64,000 bases of DNA, taken from positions 5,914,001 to 5,978,000 of the forward strand of contig NZ_LR813084.1 of the NCBI RefSeq assembly GCF_903815225.1, given 5' to 3'. Below are positions 41,718-51,982 of the stretch, piece by piece. Position numbers and translations under genes: made by a program. The notes below the pieces were generated by a model. That model was not told where the DNA came from, searched no databases, and saw only the letters and a program-made list of their open reading frames with translations. The DNA comes from Delftia tsuruhatensis. Its GTDB lineage: Bacteria > Pseudomonadota > Gammaproteobacteria > Burkholderiales > Burkholderiaceae_C. The first letter of the stretch is position 1. The number at the start of each line of letters is the position of its first letter.

Positions 41718-42482
41718 ATGACGCTACTGGCTGGCAAGAAGGGACTGGTCATAGGGATCGCCAACCGCGACAGCATTGCCTGGGCCTGTGCCCAGGCAAT
41801 GCATGCGGCGGGTGCCGAGATCGGCGCCACATGGCAGAACGACAAGGCCCGTCCCCATGTGGAGCCGTTGCTCGACGAGATCGGCGCCGGGCTGCGGCTG
41901 CCGCTGGACGTGGGCGACGACGGCCAGATGCGCGCGCTGTTCGATGCGGCCGCCACGCGCTGGGGCCGGCTGGACTTCGTGCTGCACGCGGTGGCCTTCG
42001 CGCCGCGCCAGGACCTGCAGGGCCGCGTGACAGACAGTTCCCGCGAGGGCTTCGCGCTGGCCATGGACATCTCCTGCCATTCCTTCATCCGCATGGCACG
42101 CCTGGCCGAACCGCTGATGCGCGAGGGTGGCAGCCTGATGACACTGAGCTACCTGGGCGCCAGCGAGGTCATGCCGCAGTACGGAATCATGGGGCCGGTC
42201 AAGGCCGCGCTGGAGTCGGCCACACGCTATCTGGCGGCAGAACTGGGCCCCTCGCGCATCCGCGTCAACGCCCTCTCGCCGGGGCCGATCGCCACGCGCG
42301 CTGCCTCGGGCATCGCGGCCTTCGACGAGCTGGTGGCCGACAGCATGCGCCGCTCGCCCATCGCCGGTGAACTGCGCCCCGACGACGTGGGCCCGCTGTG
42401 CGCCTTCCTCGCCTCGGACGGGGCGCGCGCCATCACGGGCTGCACGCTCTACGTCGATGGCGGCCACCACATCCTCAACTAG
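41718..42482 (+). CDS. fabI: Enoyl-ACP reductase FabI type
   Basis: A 254-residue short-chain reductase that reduces enoyl-ACP with NADH. The N-terminal cofactor motif is LVIGIANRDSIAWACAQAMH. The catalytic block YLGASEVMPQYGIMGPVKAA contains the FabI Tyr-x6-Lys pair, and RVNALSPGPIATRAASGI follows. It is the first gene after the FNR-type promoter. In other bacteria a FabI paralogue travels with phosphotransacetylase/acetate kinase/DUF3141 genes, and the same association is seen here, interrupted by efflux genes. It may be a second copy beside a housekeeping fabI elsewhere. Confidence 0.9.
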   Translation: MTLLAGKKGLVIGIANRDSIAWACAQAMHAAGAEIGATWQNDKARPHVEPLLDEIGAGLRLPLDVGDDGQMRALFDAAATRWGRLDFVLHAVAFAPRQDLQGRVTDSSREGFALAMDISCHSFIRMARLAEPLMREGGSLMTLSYLGASEVMPQYGIMGPVKAALESATRYLAAELGPSRIRVNALSPGPIATRAASGIAAFDELVADSMRRSPIAGELRPDDVGPLCAFLASDGARAITGCTLYVDGGHHILN

Positions 42483-42497
42483 CGGCCCCTTCCGGGC

Positions 42498-44009
42498 ATG
42501 CCGCATGCGACCCAGATGACCACAGACCTGTCCCGAACCGCCACGGCCTCGCCCATGCCGCCGCTGCTGCTGGCCGCGCTGGGCGCCGCGCTGCTGGCCG
42601 GATGCACTTCCATGGCGCCCGTCCAGGAGCCCGTCTCCCTGCCCGTGCCCCAGGCCTGGCCCGCGCACCTGCAGGCCGGTACGCAAGGCGCTGCAGCCGC
42701 CAGCCTGGCCTGGCGCGACTACTTCACCGACCCGGTGCTGCGCCAGCTGATCGCCACCGCGCTGGAGCACAACCGCGACCTGCGCGTGGCCGCGCTGCGC
42801 GCCGAAGAGGCGCGCGCGGCCTTCCAGATCCAGCGCTCCGAGCTGTTCCCGGCCATTGGCGTGGGCGGCCAGGCCGCACGGGCACGCGTGCCTGGCGACC
42901 TCAACCTCTCGGGCCGCTCCGTGGTCAGCGGCGAGTACCGTGCCGAGGTCGGCTTCAGCAGCTGGGAGCTGGACCTGTGGGGCCGCGTGCGCAGCCTCAA
43001 GGACGCGGCGCTGCAGACCTGGCTGGCCAGCGATGCGGGCCGCCATGCCGTGCAGACTGCGCTGATCGCCCAGGTGGCCGACGGCTACCTGGGCCTGCGC
43101 GAGCTGGACGAGCGCGTGGCCATTGCGCGCGAGACGCTGGCCACGCGCCAGGAATCCTTTCGCATCTTCACGCGCCGCGAGGCCGTGGGCGCCAGCTCGC
43201 GCCTGCAGCTGGCCCAGGTCCAGACCCTGCTGACCCAGGCGCAGGCCCTGCTGGCCCAGCTGGAGCTGGCACGCGCGCAGCAGCTGCACGCCCTGGCCCA
43301 GCTGGTCGGCGCCCACCCGGGCCCGCTGCCCGCCGCCGCACCCTTTGACGACGCCCTGGTGCTGGCCGAGCTGCGGCCGGGCCTGCCCTCGGAACTGCTC
43401 GCGGCGCGGCCCGACATTGCCGCGGCCGAGCACCAGCTGCGCGCGGCCCGGGCCCAGATCGGCGCGGCGCGCGCCGCCTTCTTCCCGCGCATTGCGCTCA
43501 CGGCCCGCTGGGGCACGGCCAGCGCCGAACTCGACGGCCTGTTCGACGGCGGCAGCCGCGCCTGGGCCTTCGTGCCCACGGTGTCCCTGCCCATCTTCGA
43601 CGGCGGCCGGCGCCGCGCCAACCTGGAGCTGGGCGAGATCCGCAGCGACATGGCCGTGGCCCAGTACGAGAAAGCCATCCAGACCGCCTTCCGCGAGGTG
43701 GCCGATGGCCTGGCCGCACGCCGCTGGCTGTCCGAACAGATCACCGTGCAGCGCACCGCCGTGCAGGCCCAGGCCGAGCGCGCGCGGCTGGCGCAGCTGC
43801 GCTACGACAACGGCTCGGCCGCCTACCTGGAGGTGCTGGACGCCCAGCGCGACCTGCTGGCCGCACGCCAGCAACTGGTGCAAGCGCGGCGCGCCCTGCT
43901 GTCCAGCCAGGTGGGCCTGTATGCCGCCCTGGGCGGCGGCAGCGGTGCGGAACCTGCCGCGCTGCCCGCCACCCTGCCGGCCATGCCTGCCGATCCCCCG
44001 AATTCCTGA
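42498..44009 (+). CDS. NodT-type outer membrane efflux lipoprotein
   Basis: A 503-residue TolC-like outer membrane factor. The signal has lipobox LLAGC (Cys near 35), so it is lipid-anchored like OprM/NodT. The two structural repeats are visible: LRQLIATALEHNRDLRVAAL with WELDLWGRVRSLKDAAL, and AARPDIAAAEHQLRAARAQI with FDGGRRRANLELGEIRSD. It forms the outer membrane duct for the membrane-fusion protein and ABC components that follow. An ATG at 42516 is an alternative start. Confidence 0.92.
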   Translation: MPHATQMTTDLSRTATASPMPPLLLAALGAALLAGCTSMAPVQEPVSLPVPQAWPAHLQAGTQGAAAASLAWRDYFTDPVLRQLIATALEHNRDLRVAALRAEEARAAFQIQRSELFPAIGVGGQAARARVPGDLNLSGRSVVSGEYRAEVGFSSWELDLWGRVRSLKDAALQTWLASDAGRHAVQTALIAQVADGYLGLRELDERVAIARETLATRQESFRIFTRREAVGASSRLQLAQVQTLLTQAQALLAQLELARAQQLHALAQLVGAHPGPLPAAAPFDDALVLAELRPGLPSELLAARPDIAAAEHQLRAARAQIGAARAAFFPRIALTARWGTASAELDGLFDGGSRAWAFVPTVSLPIFDGGRRRANLELGEIRSDMAVAQYEKAIQTAFREVADGLAARRWLSEQITVQRTAVQAQAERARLAQLRYDNGSAAYLEVLDAQRDLLAARQQLVQARRALLSSQVGLYAALGGGSGAEPAALPATLPAMPADPPNS

Positions 44010-44026
44010 AGCCTCCGGACCCGCCC

Positions 44027-45118
44027 ATGGACAAGAACACCTCTCTGAAGAACAAGATCGTGCCGATCGCCGCCGTGGCGGTCCTGGCCCTCGTGGCCTG
44101 GTGGGCCTGGAAGACCTTCACGCCCAAGGGCCCGGGCGAGGGCTTCGTCGGCAGCAACGGCCGTGTCGAGGCCACCGAGATCGACATCTCCACCAAGCTG
44201 CCCGGCCGCGTGGAGGAAATCCTGGTGCGCGAGGGCGACTTCGTGCGGGCCGGCCAGCCCGTGGCGCGCATGCAGATCGACACCCTGCGCGCCCAGCGCC
44301 AGGAAGCCGACGCCATGCGCCAGCAGGCCGAGCACAGCGTGGCCGCGGCCGAGGCCCAGGTCACGCTGCGCCGCAGCGACCTGGCCGCCGCCCAGGCCCT
44401 GATCGTGCAGCGCGAGACCGAGGTGGACGCGGCACAGCGCCGCTTCAAGCGCTCGGAGACGCTGGCGCGCGAGGGGGCCTCCTCCGTGCAGGAGCTCGAT
44501 GACGACCGCGCCCGCGTGCGCGGCAGCGAGGCGGCGCTGGCGGCCACGCGCGCCCAGGCCGCCGCCGCCCAGGCCGCCGTGAAGGCCGCCGAGGCCCAGG
44601 TGGTCGGCGTGCGCTCCCAGGTGCAGGCCGCCACGGCCACGGTGGCGCGCGTGCAGGCCGACATCGACGACGGCGTGCTCAAGGCCCCGCGCGACGGCCG
44701 CGTGCAGCTGCGCGTGGCCCAGCCCGGCGAGGTGCTGGGTGCGGGCGGGCGCGTGCTCAACCTGCTGGACCTGTCCGATGTCTACATGACCTTCTTCGTG
44801 CCCGAGGCCGCCGCCGGGCGCATCGCCCTGGGCAGCGAGGTGCGCCTGGTGCTGGATGCCGCGCCCGAATACGTGATCCCGGCGCGCGTGTCCTTCGTCG
44901 CCAGCCAGGCCCAGTTCACGCCCAAGACCGTGGAGACCGCCAGCGAGCGCCAGAAGCTGATGTTCCGCGTGCGCGCCCAGATCCCGCCCGAACTGCTGCG
45001 CCGCCATCTGGAACAGGTCAAGACCGGCGTGCCCGGCATGGCCTGGCTGCGCACCGACGCCAGCCATGAGTGGCCCGCCAACCTGGCCATCAAGCTGCCA
45101 GCCCAGCCCGCGCAATGA
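44027..45118 (+). CDS. HlyD/YhiI-type membrane fusion protein
   Basis: A 363-residue periplasmic adaptor. There is one N-terminal membrane anchor ([18 protein letters not shown]). The lipoyl-like halves are [20 protein letters not shown] and [20 protein letters not shown]. Between them lies a long Ala/Arg/Gln-rich coiled coil (about 85-210), and a beta-barrel domain follows. The order outer membrane factor - adaptor - double ABC ATPase - permease matches the YhiI-RbbA-YhhJ group. It overlaps the ABC gene by 4 bases. Confidence 0.92.
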   Translation: MDKNTSLKNKIVPIAAVAVLALVAWWAWKTFTPKGPGEGFVGSNGRVEATEIDISTKLPGRVEEILVREGDFVRAGQPVARMQIDTLRAQRQEADAMRQQAEHSVAAAEAQVTLRRSDLAAAQALIVQRETEVDAAQRRFKRSETLAREGASSVQELDDDRARVRGSEAALAATRAQAAAAQAAVKAAEAQVVGVRSQVQAATATVARVQADIDDGVLKAPRDGRVQLRVAQPGEVLGAGGRVLNLLDLSDVYMTFFVPEAAAGRIALGSEVRLVLDAAPEYVIPARVSFVASQAQFTPKTVETASERQKLMFRVRAQIPPELLRRHLEQVKTGVPGMAWLRTDASHEWPANLAIKLPAQPAQ

Positions 45119-47865
45119 GCGAGAGCACGACGCACCACGCCAGCGGCTGGGTCGTGCGCCTGAAGGGCGTGCACCAGCGCTATGGCCAGGTCGAGGCGCT
45201 GGCGGGCATCGACCTGGACATTCCCGAAGGCCGCATGGTCGGCCTGATCGGGCCGGACGGCGTGGGCAAGTCCAGCCTCATGGCGCTGATCTCCGGGGCG
45301 CGCAAGATCCAGGAAGGCAGCGTCGAGGTGCTGGGCGGCGACATGGCCCAGCGCCGGCACCGCGAGGCCGTCTGCCCGCGCGTGGCCTACATGCCGCAGG
45401 GCCTGGGGCGCAACCTCTATCCCACGCTGTCGGTGGAGGAGAACCTGCAGTTCTTCGCGCGCCTGTTCGGCCACGACGCGGCCGAGCGGCGCCGGCGCAT
45501 CGACGACCTCACCCAGGCCACGGGCCTGCGCAAATTCCTGGCCCGCCCGGCCGGCAAGCTGTCGGGCGGCATGAAGCAGAAGCTGGGCCTGTGCTGCGCG
45601 CTGATCCACGACCCCGACCTGCTCATCCTGGACGAGCCGACCACGGGCGTGGACCCGCTGGCGCGCGCGCAGTTCTGGGACCTGATCGCGCGCATCCGCC
45701 GCCAGCGCCCCGGCATGAGCGTGCTGGTGGCCACGGCCTACATGGACGAGGCCCAACGATTCGACTGGCTGGTGGCCATGGACGAGGGCCGCGTGCTGGC
45801 CACGGGCTCACCCGCCGAGCTGCTGGAGCGCACGGGCAGCCGTTCGCTGGAGGAAGCCTTCATCGCCCTGCTGCCCGAGGAGAAGAAACGCGGCCACGCG
45901 CCCGTGACCATCGCCCCCCTGCCCGAGGGCGGCGAGGACGACATCGCCATCGAGGCCAGGGACCTGACCATGCGCTTTGGCGACTTCGTCGCCGTGGACC
46001 ATGTGTCCTTCCGCATCCGCCGTGGCGAGATCTTCGGCTTCCTGGGCTCCAACGGCTGCGGCAAGAGCACCACCATGAAGATGCTGACCGGCCTGCTGCC
46101 GGCCAGCGAGGGCCAGGCCTGGCTGTTCGGCCAGCCCGTGGACCCGCGCGACATCGACACGCGCCGCCGCGTGGGCTACATGACCCAGGCGTTCTCGCTG
46201 TACGGCGAGCTGACCGTGCACCAGAACCTGGTGCTGCACGCGCGCCTGTTCGGCGTGCCCGAGGCGGACATTCCCGCGCGCGTGGCCGAGATGCTGCAGC
46301 GCTTCGACCTGCAAGCCGCGCAGCACAGCCTGCCGGCCGCCCTGCCGCTGGGCATGCGCCAGCGCCTGTCGCTGGCCGTGGCCATGGTGCACAAGCCCGA
46401 GCTGCTCATCCTGGACGAGCCCACCTCGGGCGTGGACCCCGTCGCGCGCGACGGCTTCTGGCGCCTGCTGGTGGAGCTGTCGCGGCGCGACCGCGTGACC
46501 ATCTTCATCTCCACCCACTTCATGAACGAGGCCGAGCGCTGCGACCGCATGTCCATGATGCATGCGGGCAAGGTGCTGGACAGCGACACGCCTGCGCGCC
46601 TGGTGGCCAAGCGCGGCGCGGCCACGCTGGAGGAGGCCTTCATCGGCTACCTGGTCGAGGCCGGCGGTGGGGAAGCGCCGTCCGAGGAGCCGCCCGACAC
46701 CGCGCCGGCGCCGGCAGTCGCGCATCCCGCGCGCCGGCGCCGCTTCAGCGCCCGGCGCATGTTCAGCTATGTCTGGCGCGAGGCGCTGGAGCTGCAGCGC
46801 GACCCCGTGCGCGCCACGCTGGCCCTGGTGGGCTCGCTGATCCTGATGTTCGTCATGGGCTACGGCATCAGCCTGGACGTGGAGGACCTGCGCTTTGCCG
46901 TGCTGGACCGGGACCAGACCACGATCAGCCGCAGCTATGCGATGAGCCTGTCGGGCTCGCGCTACTTCATCGAGCAGCCGCCCATCGCCGACTACGGCGA
47001 GCTGGACCGGCGCATGCGCAGCGGCGAGCTGGCCCTGGCCATCGAGATCCCGCCGGGCTTTGCGCGCGATGTGCTGCGCGGCGGCTCGGTGCAGGTGGGC
47101 GCCTGGTTCGACGGCACCATGCCCACGCGCGCGGAGACCGTGCGCGGCTACCTGCTGGGCATCCACCAGCACTGGCTGACCGAGCAGGCGCGCGAGCGCC
47201 TGGGCGCGGCGCCGGCCGGCCTCATCGACATCCAGACACGCTTTCGCTACAACCCCGACGTGCGCAGCCTGCCGGCCATGGTGCCGGCCGTCATGCCGCT
47301 GCTGCTGCTGCTTTTGCCCGCCATGCTGACGGCCCTGGCCGTGGTGCGCGAGAAGGAAAGCGGCTCCATCACCAACCTCTACGTCACGCCGGTCACGCGC
47401 ACCGAATTCCTGCTGGGCAAGCAGCTGCCCTATGTGGCGCTGGCCATGCTGAACTTCGTGCTGATGTGCCTGCTGGCCGTCACCCTGTTCGGCGTGCCGG
47501 TCACGGGCAGCTTTGCCACGCTGGCCCTGGCGGCCCTGATCTTCAGCGGCGCCTCCACCGGCTTCGGCCTGCTGGCCTCCACGCTGACGCGCAGCCAGAT
47601 CGCCTCGATGTTCCTGGTGCTGATCGGCACGCTGATCCCCACCACGCAGTTCGCGGGCCTGGTCGACCCCGTCTCCTCGCTGGAGGGCGCGGGCCGCGTC
47701 ATCGGCGAGGTCTATCCGGCCAGCCACATGATCGCCATCAGCCGAGGCGTGTTCAGCAAGGCGCTGGGGTTCCGGGAGCTGGCCGGCTCCTTCTGGCCGC
47801 TGCTGCTGTCCGTGCCCGTGATCCTGGGGCTGGCCATTGCGCTGACCCGGAAACAGGAAAACTGA
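45115..47865 (+). CDS. RbbA-like fusion: two ABC ATPase domains plus ABC-2 membrane domain
   Basis: A 916-residue protein. Domain 1 has Walker [10 protein letters not shown], signature [13 protein letters not shown] and Walker [14 protein letters not shown]. Domain 2 (from about 280) has Walker [15 protein letters not shown], a changed signature [15 protein letters not shown] and Walker [14 protein letters not shown]. The C-terminal 350 residues are an ABC-2 permease with a large periplasmic loop and about six membrane segments ([20 protein letters not shown] and others). RbbA was named for ribosome binding, but with an adaptor and duct beside it an efflux role is more likely here. Its substrate is unknown. 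Confidence 0.92.
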   Translation: MSESTTHHASGWVVRLKGVHQRYGQVEALAGIDLDIPEGRMVGLIGPDGVGKSSLMALISGARKIQEGSVEVLGGDMAQRRHREAVCPRVAYMPQGLGRNLYPTLSVEENLQFFARLFGHDAAERRRRIDDLTQATGLRKFLARPAGKLSGGMKQKLGLCCALIHDPDLLILDEPTTGVDPLARAQFWDLIARIRRQRPGMSVLVATAYMDEAQRFDWLVAMDEGRVLATGSPAELLERTGSRSLEEAFIALLPEEKKRGHAPVTIAPLPEGGEDDIAIEARDLTMRFGDFVAVDHVSFRIRRGEIFGFLGSNGCGKSTTMKMLTGLLPASEGQAWLFGQPVDPRDIDTRRRVGYMTQAFSLYGELTVHQNLVLHARLFGVPEADIPARVAEMLQRFDLQAAQHSLPAALPLGMRQRLSLAVAMVHKPELLILDEPTSGVDPVARDGFWRLLVELSRRDRVTIFISTHFMNEAERCDRMSMMHAGKVLDSDTPARLVAKRGAATLEEAFIGYLVEAGGGEAPSEEPPDTAPAPAVAHPARRRRFSARRMFSYVWREALELQRDPVRATLALVGSLILMFVMGYGISLDVEDLRFAVLDRDQTTISRSYAMSLSGSRYFIEQPPIADYGELDRRMRSGELALAIEIPPGFARDVLRGGSVQVGAWFDGTMPTRAETVRGYLLGIHQHWLTEQARERLGAAPAGLIDIQTRFRYNPDVRSLPAMVPAVMPLLLLLLPAMLTALAVVREKESGSITNLYVTPVTRTEFLLGKQLPYVALAMLNFVLMCLLAVTLFGVPVTGSFATLALAALIFSGASTGFGLLASTLTRSQIASMFLVLIGTLIPTTQFAGLVDPVSSLEGAGRVIGEVYPASHMIAISRGVFSKALGFRELAGSFWPLLLSVPVILGLAIALTRKQEN

Positions 47866-47866
47866 G

Positions 47867-48997
47867 ATGCGCACCCGTCTTTTCTCCAACATCTACCGGC
47901 TCGGCGTCAAGGAGCTGTGGAGCCTGTGGCGCGATCCCGTGCTGCTGGTGCTCATCGCCTACGTGTTCACGGTGTCCATCTACACGGCAGCCACGGCCAT
48001 GCCCGAGAGCCTGCACAACGCGCCCATCGCCATCGTGGACGAGGACGGCTCGCCGCTGTCCCAGCGCATCGCGGCGGCCTTCTATCCGCCGCAGTTCGCG
48101 CCGCCGGCCATGATCGATCGCACGCAGATGGACCCGGGCATGGACTCGGGCACCTACACCTTCGTGCTCAACATCCCGCCCAACTTCCAGCGCGACGTGC
48201 TGGCGGGCCGCGCGCCCGAGCTGCAGCTGAACGTGGACGCCACGCGCATGAGCCAGGCCTTCACGGGCAACAGCTACGTGCAGCAGATCGTCTCGGCCGA
48301 GGTCAGCGAATTCGTGCGCCGCTTTCGCGGTGCCACCGCCCTGCCCGTGGACCTGGCGGTGCGCGCGCGCTTCAACCCCGCGCTGGACAAGATCTGGTTC
48401 GGCGGGCTGATGCAGATCATCAACAACGTGACCATGCTGTCCATCATCCTCACGGGCGCGGCCCTGATCCGCGAGCGCGAGCACGGCACGGTGGAGCACC
48501 TGCTGGTCATGCCGGTGACACCGACCGAGATCATGCTGGCCAAGATATGGTCCATGGGACTGGTCGTGCTGGTCACCGCCTTCGCCTCGCTCAACCTCGT
48601 GGTGCGCGGCGCCCTGGGCGTTCCCATCGAAGGCTCGCTGCCGCTGTTCCTGGCCGGAGCCGCGCTGTGCCTGTTCGCCACGACGTCACTGGGGATCTTC
48701 CTTGCCACGCTGGCGCGCAACATGCCACAGTTCGGCATGCTGCTGGTGCTCGTGCTGCTGCCGCTGCAACTGCTGTCGGGCGCCATGACGCCGCGCGAGA
48801 GCATGCCGGACCTGGTGCAGAACATCATGCTGGCCGCGCCGACCACGCACTTCGTCGAACTGTCGCAGGCCATCCTCTACCGCGGTGCGGGGCTGGACGT
48901 GGTCTGGAAGCCCTTTCTCGCGCTGGCCGCGATCGGCTCCGTGCTGTTCGCCCTCACCCTCACCCGCTTTCGCAAGACCATCGGCCAGATGGCCTGA
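47867..48997 (+). CDS. ABC-2 type efflux permease (YhhJ type)
   Basis: A 376-residue permease. It has one N-terminal membrane segment (LVLIAYVFTVSIYTAA), a periplasmic domain of about 140 residues, and five C-terminal segments. Typical blocks are REREHGTVEHLLVMPVTPTEIMLAK and GAMTPRESMPDLVQNIMLAAPTTHFVELSQAILYRGAG (read in parts). It starts 1 base after the RbbA-like gene and should pair with the membrane half of that protein. Confidence 0.92.
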   Translation: MRTRLFSNIYRLGVKELWSLWRDPVLLVLIAYVFTVSIYTAATAMPESLHNAPIAIVDEDGSPLSQRIAAAFYPPQFAPPAMIDRTQMDPGMDSGTYTFVLNIPPNFQRDVLAGRAPELQLNVDATRMSQAFTGNSYVQQIVSAEVSEFVRRFRGATALPVDLAVRARFNPALDKIWFGGLMQIINNVTMLSIILTGAALIREREHGTVEHLLVMPVTPTEIMLAKIWSMGLVVLVTAFASLNLVVRGALGVPIEGSLPLFLAGAALCLFATTSLGIFLATLARNMPQFGMLLVLVLLPLQLLSGAMTPRESMPDLVQNIMLAAPTTHFVELSQAILYRGAGLDVVWKPFLALAAIGSVLFALTLTRFRKTIGQMA

Positions 48998-49049
48998 TTT
49001 CGTTCCGCCACCCAGGCGTCTTTCCATCTCAACCAGCAAGGAGTTTCAC

Positions 49050-49550
49050 ATGAGCGCACAGACCATTCCCCTCCATCTGCTCAAGGCCCAGCTCGAACTG
49101 CAGCTGCACCTGGGCCGGCTGCTGCAGGAAAGCGGCCAGCAGTGGCTGGAGCAGGCCGCACGCAGCGGCCCCGAACGCATCGCCGAGACCGGCAGCGAGA
49201 TCGAGGGCGTGCAGCAGACCAGCAGCTGGCAGGAGCTGGCCACGCTGCCGGCCCAGGCCTTCTGGCGCCATGCCCACCTGCGCATGGGCCATGCCCAGGC
49301 CCTGGTGCAGACCGCCGTGGCCAGCCAGATGGCCCTGACCCAGGGCGTGCAACAGGCCGTGCGCGACTGGCAGCAGCAGGTGGCCGCCACGCTGGGCGAC
49401 GCCAAGGGCGCGGCCGACACCGCCGTGCCCTGGAGCGACCTGCTCGCACGCTGGACCTCGGCCGTGCAATCCGTGGCCACCCCCGGCCATGCAGCCAAGG
49501 CGCCCGTGCAGGACGCCGCGGCCAAGGATGCCGCCCAGCCGCTCCAGTGA
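49050..49550 (+). CDS. Phasin family protein
   Basis: A 166-residue amphipathic helical protein with the phasin layout. It has a long helix (HLLKAQLELQLHLGRLLQES), a second (HLRMGHAQALVQTAVASQMA), and an Ala-rich tail. Phasins coat polyhydroxyalkanoate granules. AAGGAG seven bases before the ATG is a strong ribosome binding site. It sits directly before DUF3141, the usual neighbour in the phosphotransacetylase/acetate kinase cluster. Confidence 0.8.
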   Translation: MSAQTIPLHLLKAQLELQLHLGRLLQESGQQWLEQAARSGPERIAETGSEIEGVQQTSSWQELATLPAQAFWRHAHLRMGHAQALVQTAVASQMALTQGVQQAVRDWQQQVAATLGDAKGAADTAVPWSDLLARWTSAVQSVATPGHAAKAPVQDAAAKDAAQPLQ

Positions 49551-49639
49551 GCCCCCTGCCGCGCCGGTAGCGGCCAGCCCGCGCACCGGCGCCATCCGCA
49601 CGACGAGGACATGCCATGCCAGCAACAGGAGAGGGCCAG

Positions 49640-51982
49640 ATGAACGAGGAACGCAAGAGCGGCAATGCCGCGGACTGGGCAGGAATGTGGGGAGATCCGC
49701 TGAAGCTGCCCCAGGCAGCGGCGCAGTACGCCACGGACGCCTGGCAGCGCACGCTGCTGTATGCCGACATCCGGCGCCAGCGCGGCAACCAGTACCGCGA
49801 GCACCTGGCAGAGGAAGTGCCCAATGTGCTGAGCTTCCAGGCCGAGATCGTGCTGTCGGGGCTGGAGCTTCCGCGCCCCGTCAACTACGGCCTGGCGCGC
49901 ATCGCGCCCATGGCCGGCACCGTGGTCGATCCGGCCAGCCGCCCCTTCATCGTCGTCGATCCGCGCGCCGGCCATGGCCCGGGCATCGGCGGCTTCAAGC
50001 CCGACAGCGAGATCGGCGCGGCCCTGAAGGCCGGTCATCCCTGCTACTTCGTGGGCTTCCTGCCCGACCCGGTACCCGGCCAGACCGTCGAGGACGTGAT
50101 GCGCGCCGAGGCCGAATTCGTGCGCAAGGTCGCCGAGCTGCACCCCGAAAGCCGGGGCAAGCCCGCCGTCATCGGCAACTGCCAGGCCGGCTGGCAGATC
50201 CTCATGACCGCCGCCGTCTGGCCCGAGCTGTTCGGCCCCATCATCGTGGCCGGCGCACCGCTGTCCTACTGGGCCGGCGACAACCCCATGCGCTATGGCG
50301 GCGGCCTGATGGGCGGCAGCTGGATGACGGCGCTGACCAGCGACCTGGGCGCGGGCCGATTCGACGGCGCCTGGCTGGTGCAGAACTTCGAGAACCTCAA
50401 CCCCGCCAACACGCTGTGGGAAAAGCAGTACCAGGTCTATGCCGACGTGGACACCGAGGGGCCGCGCTACCTGGGCTTCGAGAAGTACTGGGGCGGCCAT
50501 GTCTTTCTCGAAGGCCGCGAGATGCAGTACATCGTGGACAACCTGTTCATCGGCAACCGGCTGGCCACGGCCGAGCTGACGACCTCGGACGGCGTGCGCA
50601 TCGACCTGCGCAACATCCGCTCGCCCATCGTGGTGTTCTGCTCGCATGGCGACAACATCACGCCACCGGGCCAGGCCCTGGGCTGGATCACCGACCTGTA
50701 CCGCGACGACGAGGACATCGCCGCCCACGACCAGACCATCGTCTTCGCCACGCATGACAGCATCGGCCACCTGGGCATCTTCGTCTCGGGCGCCGTGGGC
50801 CGCAAGGAGCACCGCGAGTTCGCCGAGCACATCGACATCATCGACCTGTTGCCCGCCGGCATCTACCGCGCCGAGATCGCCGACCGCCCGGCCGGCGTGC
50901 CGCCGCAGGAGCTGACCGACGACGCCTACCTGATGAAGATCCGGCGCAGCAGCCTGGACGAGGTGCGCGCCATCGTCCAGCCCGACCCCGAGAGCGAACG
51001 CCACTTCGCCGCGGCCGCGCGCGTCTCCGAGATCAACCTGGCCCTGTACCGCAACACCGTGCAGCCCTGGGTGCAGGCGCTGTCCACGCCGCTGTCGGCG
51101 CGCTGGCTGCAGGCCATGCATCCGCTGCGCGTGGGCTATGAGTGCTGGTCGGACTCGCACCCGCTGGCCCCGGCCGTGGCCCAGGCCGCCGAACATGCGC
51201 GCGAGAACCGGCGCGCCGTCGATGCCGACAACCCCTTCCTGAAGGCACAGGAAGCCCTGTCGCAGGCCACGGTGCAGTTGCTGGACAGCTACCGCGACCA
51301 GCGCGACACCATGCAGGCCCGGCTGTTCCATGCCATCTACGGCTCGCCCCTGGTGCAGGCGCTTGCCGGGCAAAGCCGCCAGGACGACGGGCCACCACGC
51401 CCCCACCCCGGGGAATCGCCCGAGCATTGCCAGTACATGCGACAGGAGCTGGCGCGGCTGCACGAGGGTGTGGACCAGGGGGGGCTCTACGAGGCCGTGA
51501 TCCGTGCGCTGTTCCACGTGCTGCGCGCACGCGGAGAGGCCGATGAACGCCATTTCCGCCACGCCTGGCGGCTGCTGCAGGACCACCTGGGCGGCGTGCC
51601 GCCCGACATGGCGCAGTTCCGCCGCATCGTGCGACGCCAGGCGCTGCTCATGCAGCGCGAGCCCGAGGCCGCCATGGCGGCCATTGCCCATCTGCTGGCC
51701 GCCTCCCCGGCCCGCGACATCCGCTGGGGCATGGCGACGGTGGACGAGCTGGCCAACCAGGGCGGCAACCTCAGCGAGGCCGAGCACCAGCGCCTGCAGC
51801 AGGCCTTGGCCCATTTCGTGCGAGCCCTGGAGACGGCAGAGCCAGCGACCGCGGTGCCGCAGCCGCCGCAGCAACCCGCGCCGCCCACGGCAGCCGCACC
51901 TGCGAAGTCCACGCCGGCCCGCAAGGCAGCCACGCGCGCACCGGCCAGCCGCGCGCACACCAGCCCTCGAAAGAAACGATGA
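49640..51982 (+). CDS. DUF3141 protein, PhaC-like alpha/beta hydrolase with basic tail
   Basis: A 780-residue protein (788 from an ATG at 49616, which also has a ribosome site). The N-terminal half resembles poly(3-hydroxyalkanoate) synthase: RPFIVVDPRAGHGPGIGG and the nucleophile elbow VIGNCQAGWQ with Cys181. This box is G-x-C-x-x-G, where PhaC has G-x-C-x-G-G. Also seen are the Asp region VVFCSHGDNITPPGQ and the His region ATHDSIGHLGIF. The C-terminal part is helical and ends in a Pro/Ala/Lys tail (PAKSTPARKAATRAP) like PhaF-type or histone-like tails. Function is not established. Its cluster suggests a link between acyl-CoA/PHA pools and acetate metabolism. Confidence 0.85.
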   Translation: MNEERKSGNAADWAGMWGDPLKLPQAAAQYATDAWQRTLLYADIRRQRGNQYREHLAEEVPNVLSFQAEIVLSGLELPRPVNYGLARIAPMAGTVVDPASRPFIVVDPRAGHGPGIGGFKPDSEIGAALKAGHPCYFVGFLPDPVPGQTVEDVMRAEAEFVRKVAELHPESRGKPAVIGNCQAGWQILMTAAVWPELFGPIIVAGAPLSYWAGDNPMRYGGGLMGGSWMTALTSDLGAGRFDGAWLVQNFENLNPANTLWEKQYQVYADVDTEGPRYLGFEKYWGGHVFLEGREMQYIVDNLFIGNRLATAELTTSDGVRIDLRNIRSPIVVFCSHGDNITPPGQALGWITDLYRDDEDIAAHDQTIVFATHDSIGHLGIFVSGAVGRKEHREFAEHIDIIDLLPAGIYRAEIADRPAGVPPQELTDDAYLMKIRRSSLDEVRAIVQPDPESERHFAAAARVSEINLALYRNTVQPWVQALSTPLSARWLQAMHPLRVGYECWSDSHPLAPAVAQAAEHARENRRAVDADNPFLKAQEALSQATVQLLDSYRDQRDTMQARLFHAIYGSPLVQALAGQSRQDDGPPRPHPGESPEHCQYMRQELARLHEGVDQGGLYEAVIRALFHVLRARGEADERHFRHAWRLLQDHLGGVPPDMAQFRRIVRRQALLMQREPEAAMAAIAHLLAASPARDIRWGMATVDELANQGGNLSEAEHQRLQQALAHFVRALETAEPATAVPQPPQQPAPPTAAAPAKSTPARKAATRAPASRAHTSPRKKR

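Noticed and set aside
45808-47892. A 694-codon minus-strand open frame
   Set aside because: It is antisense to the RbbA-like gene and His/Gly/Gln-rich without a domain.
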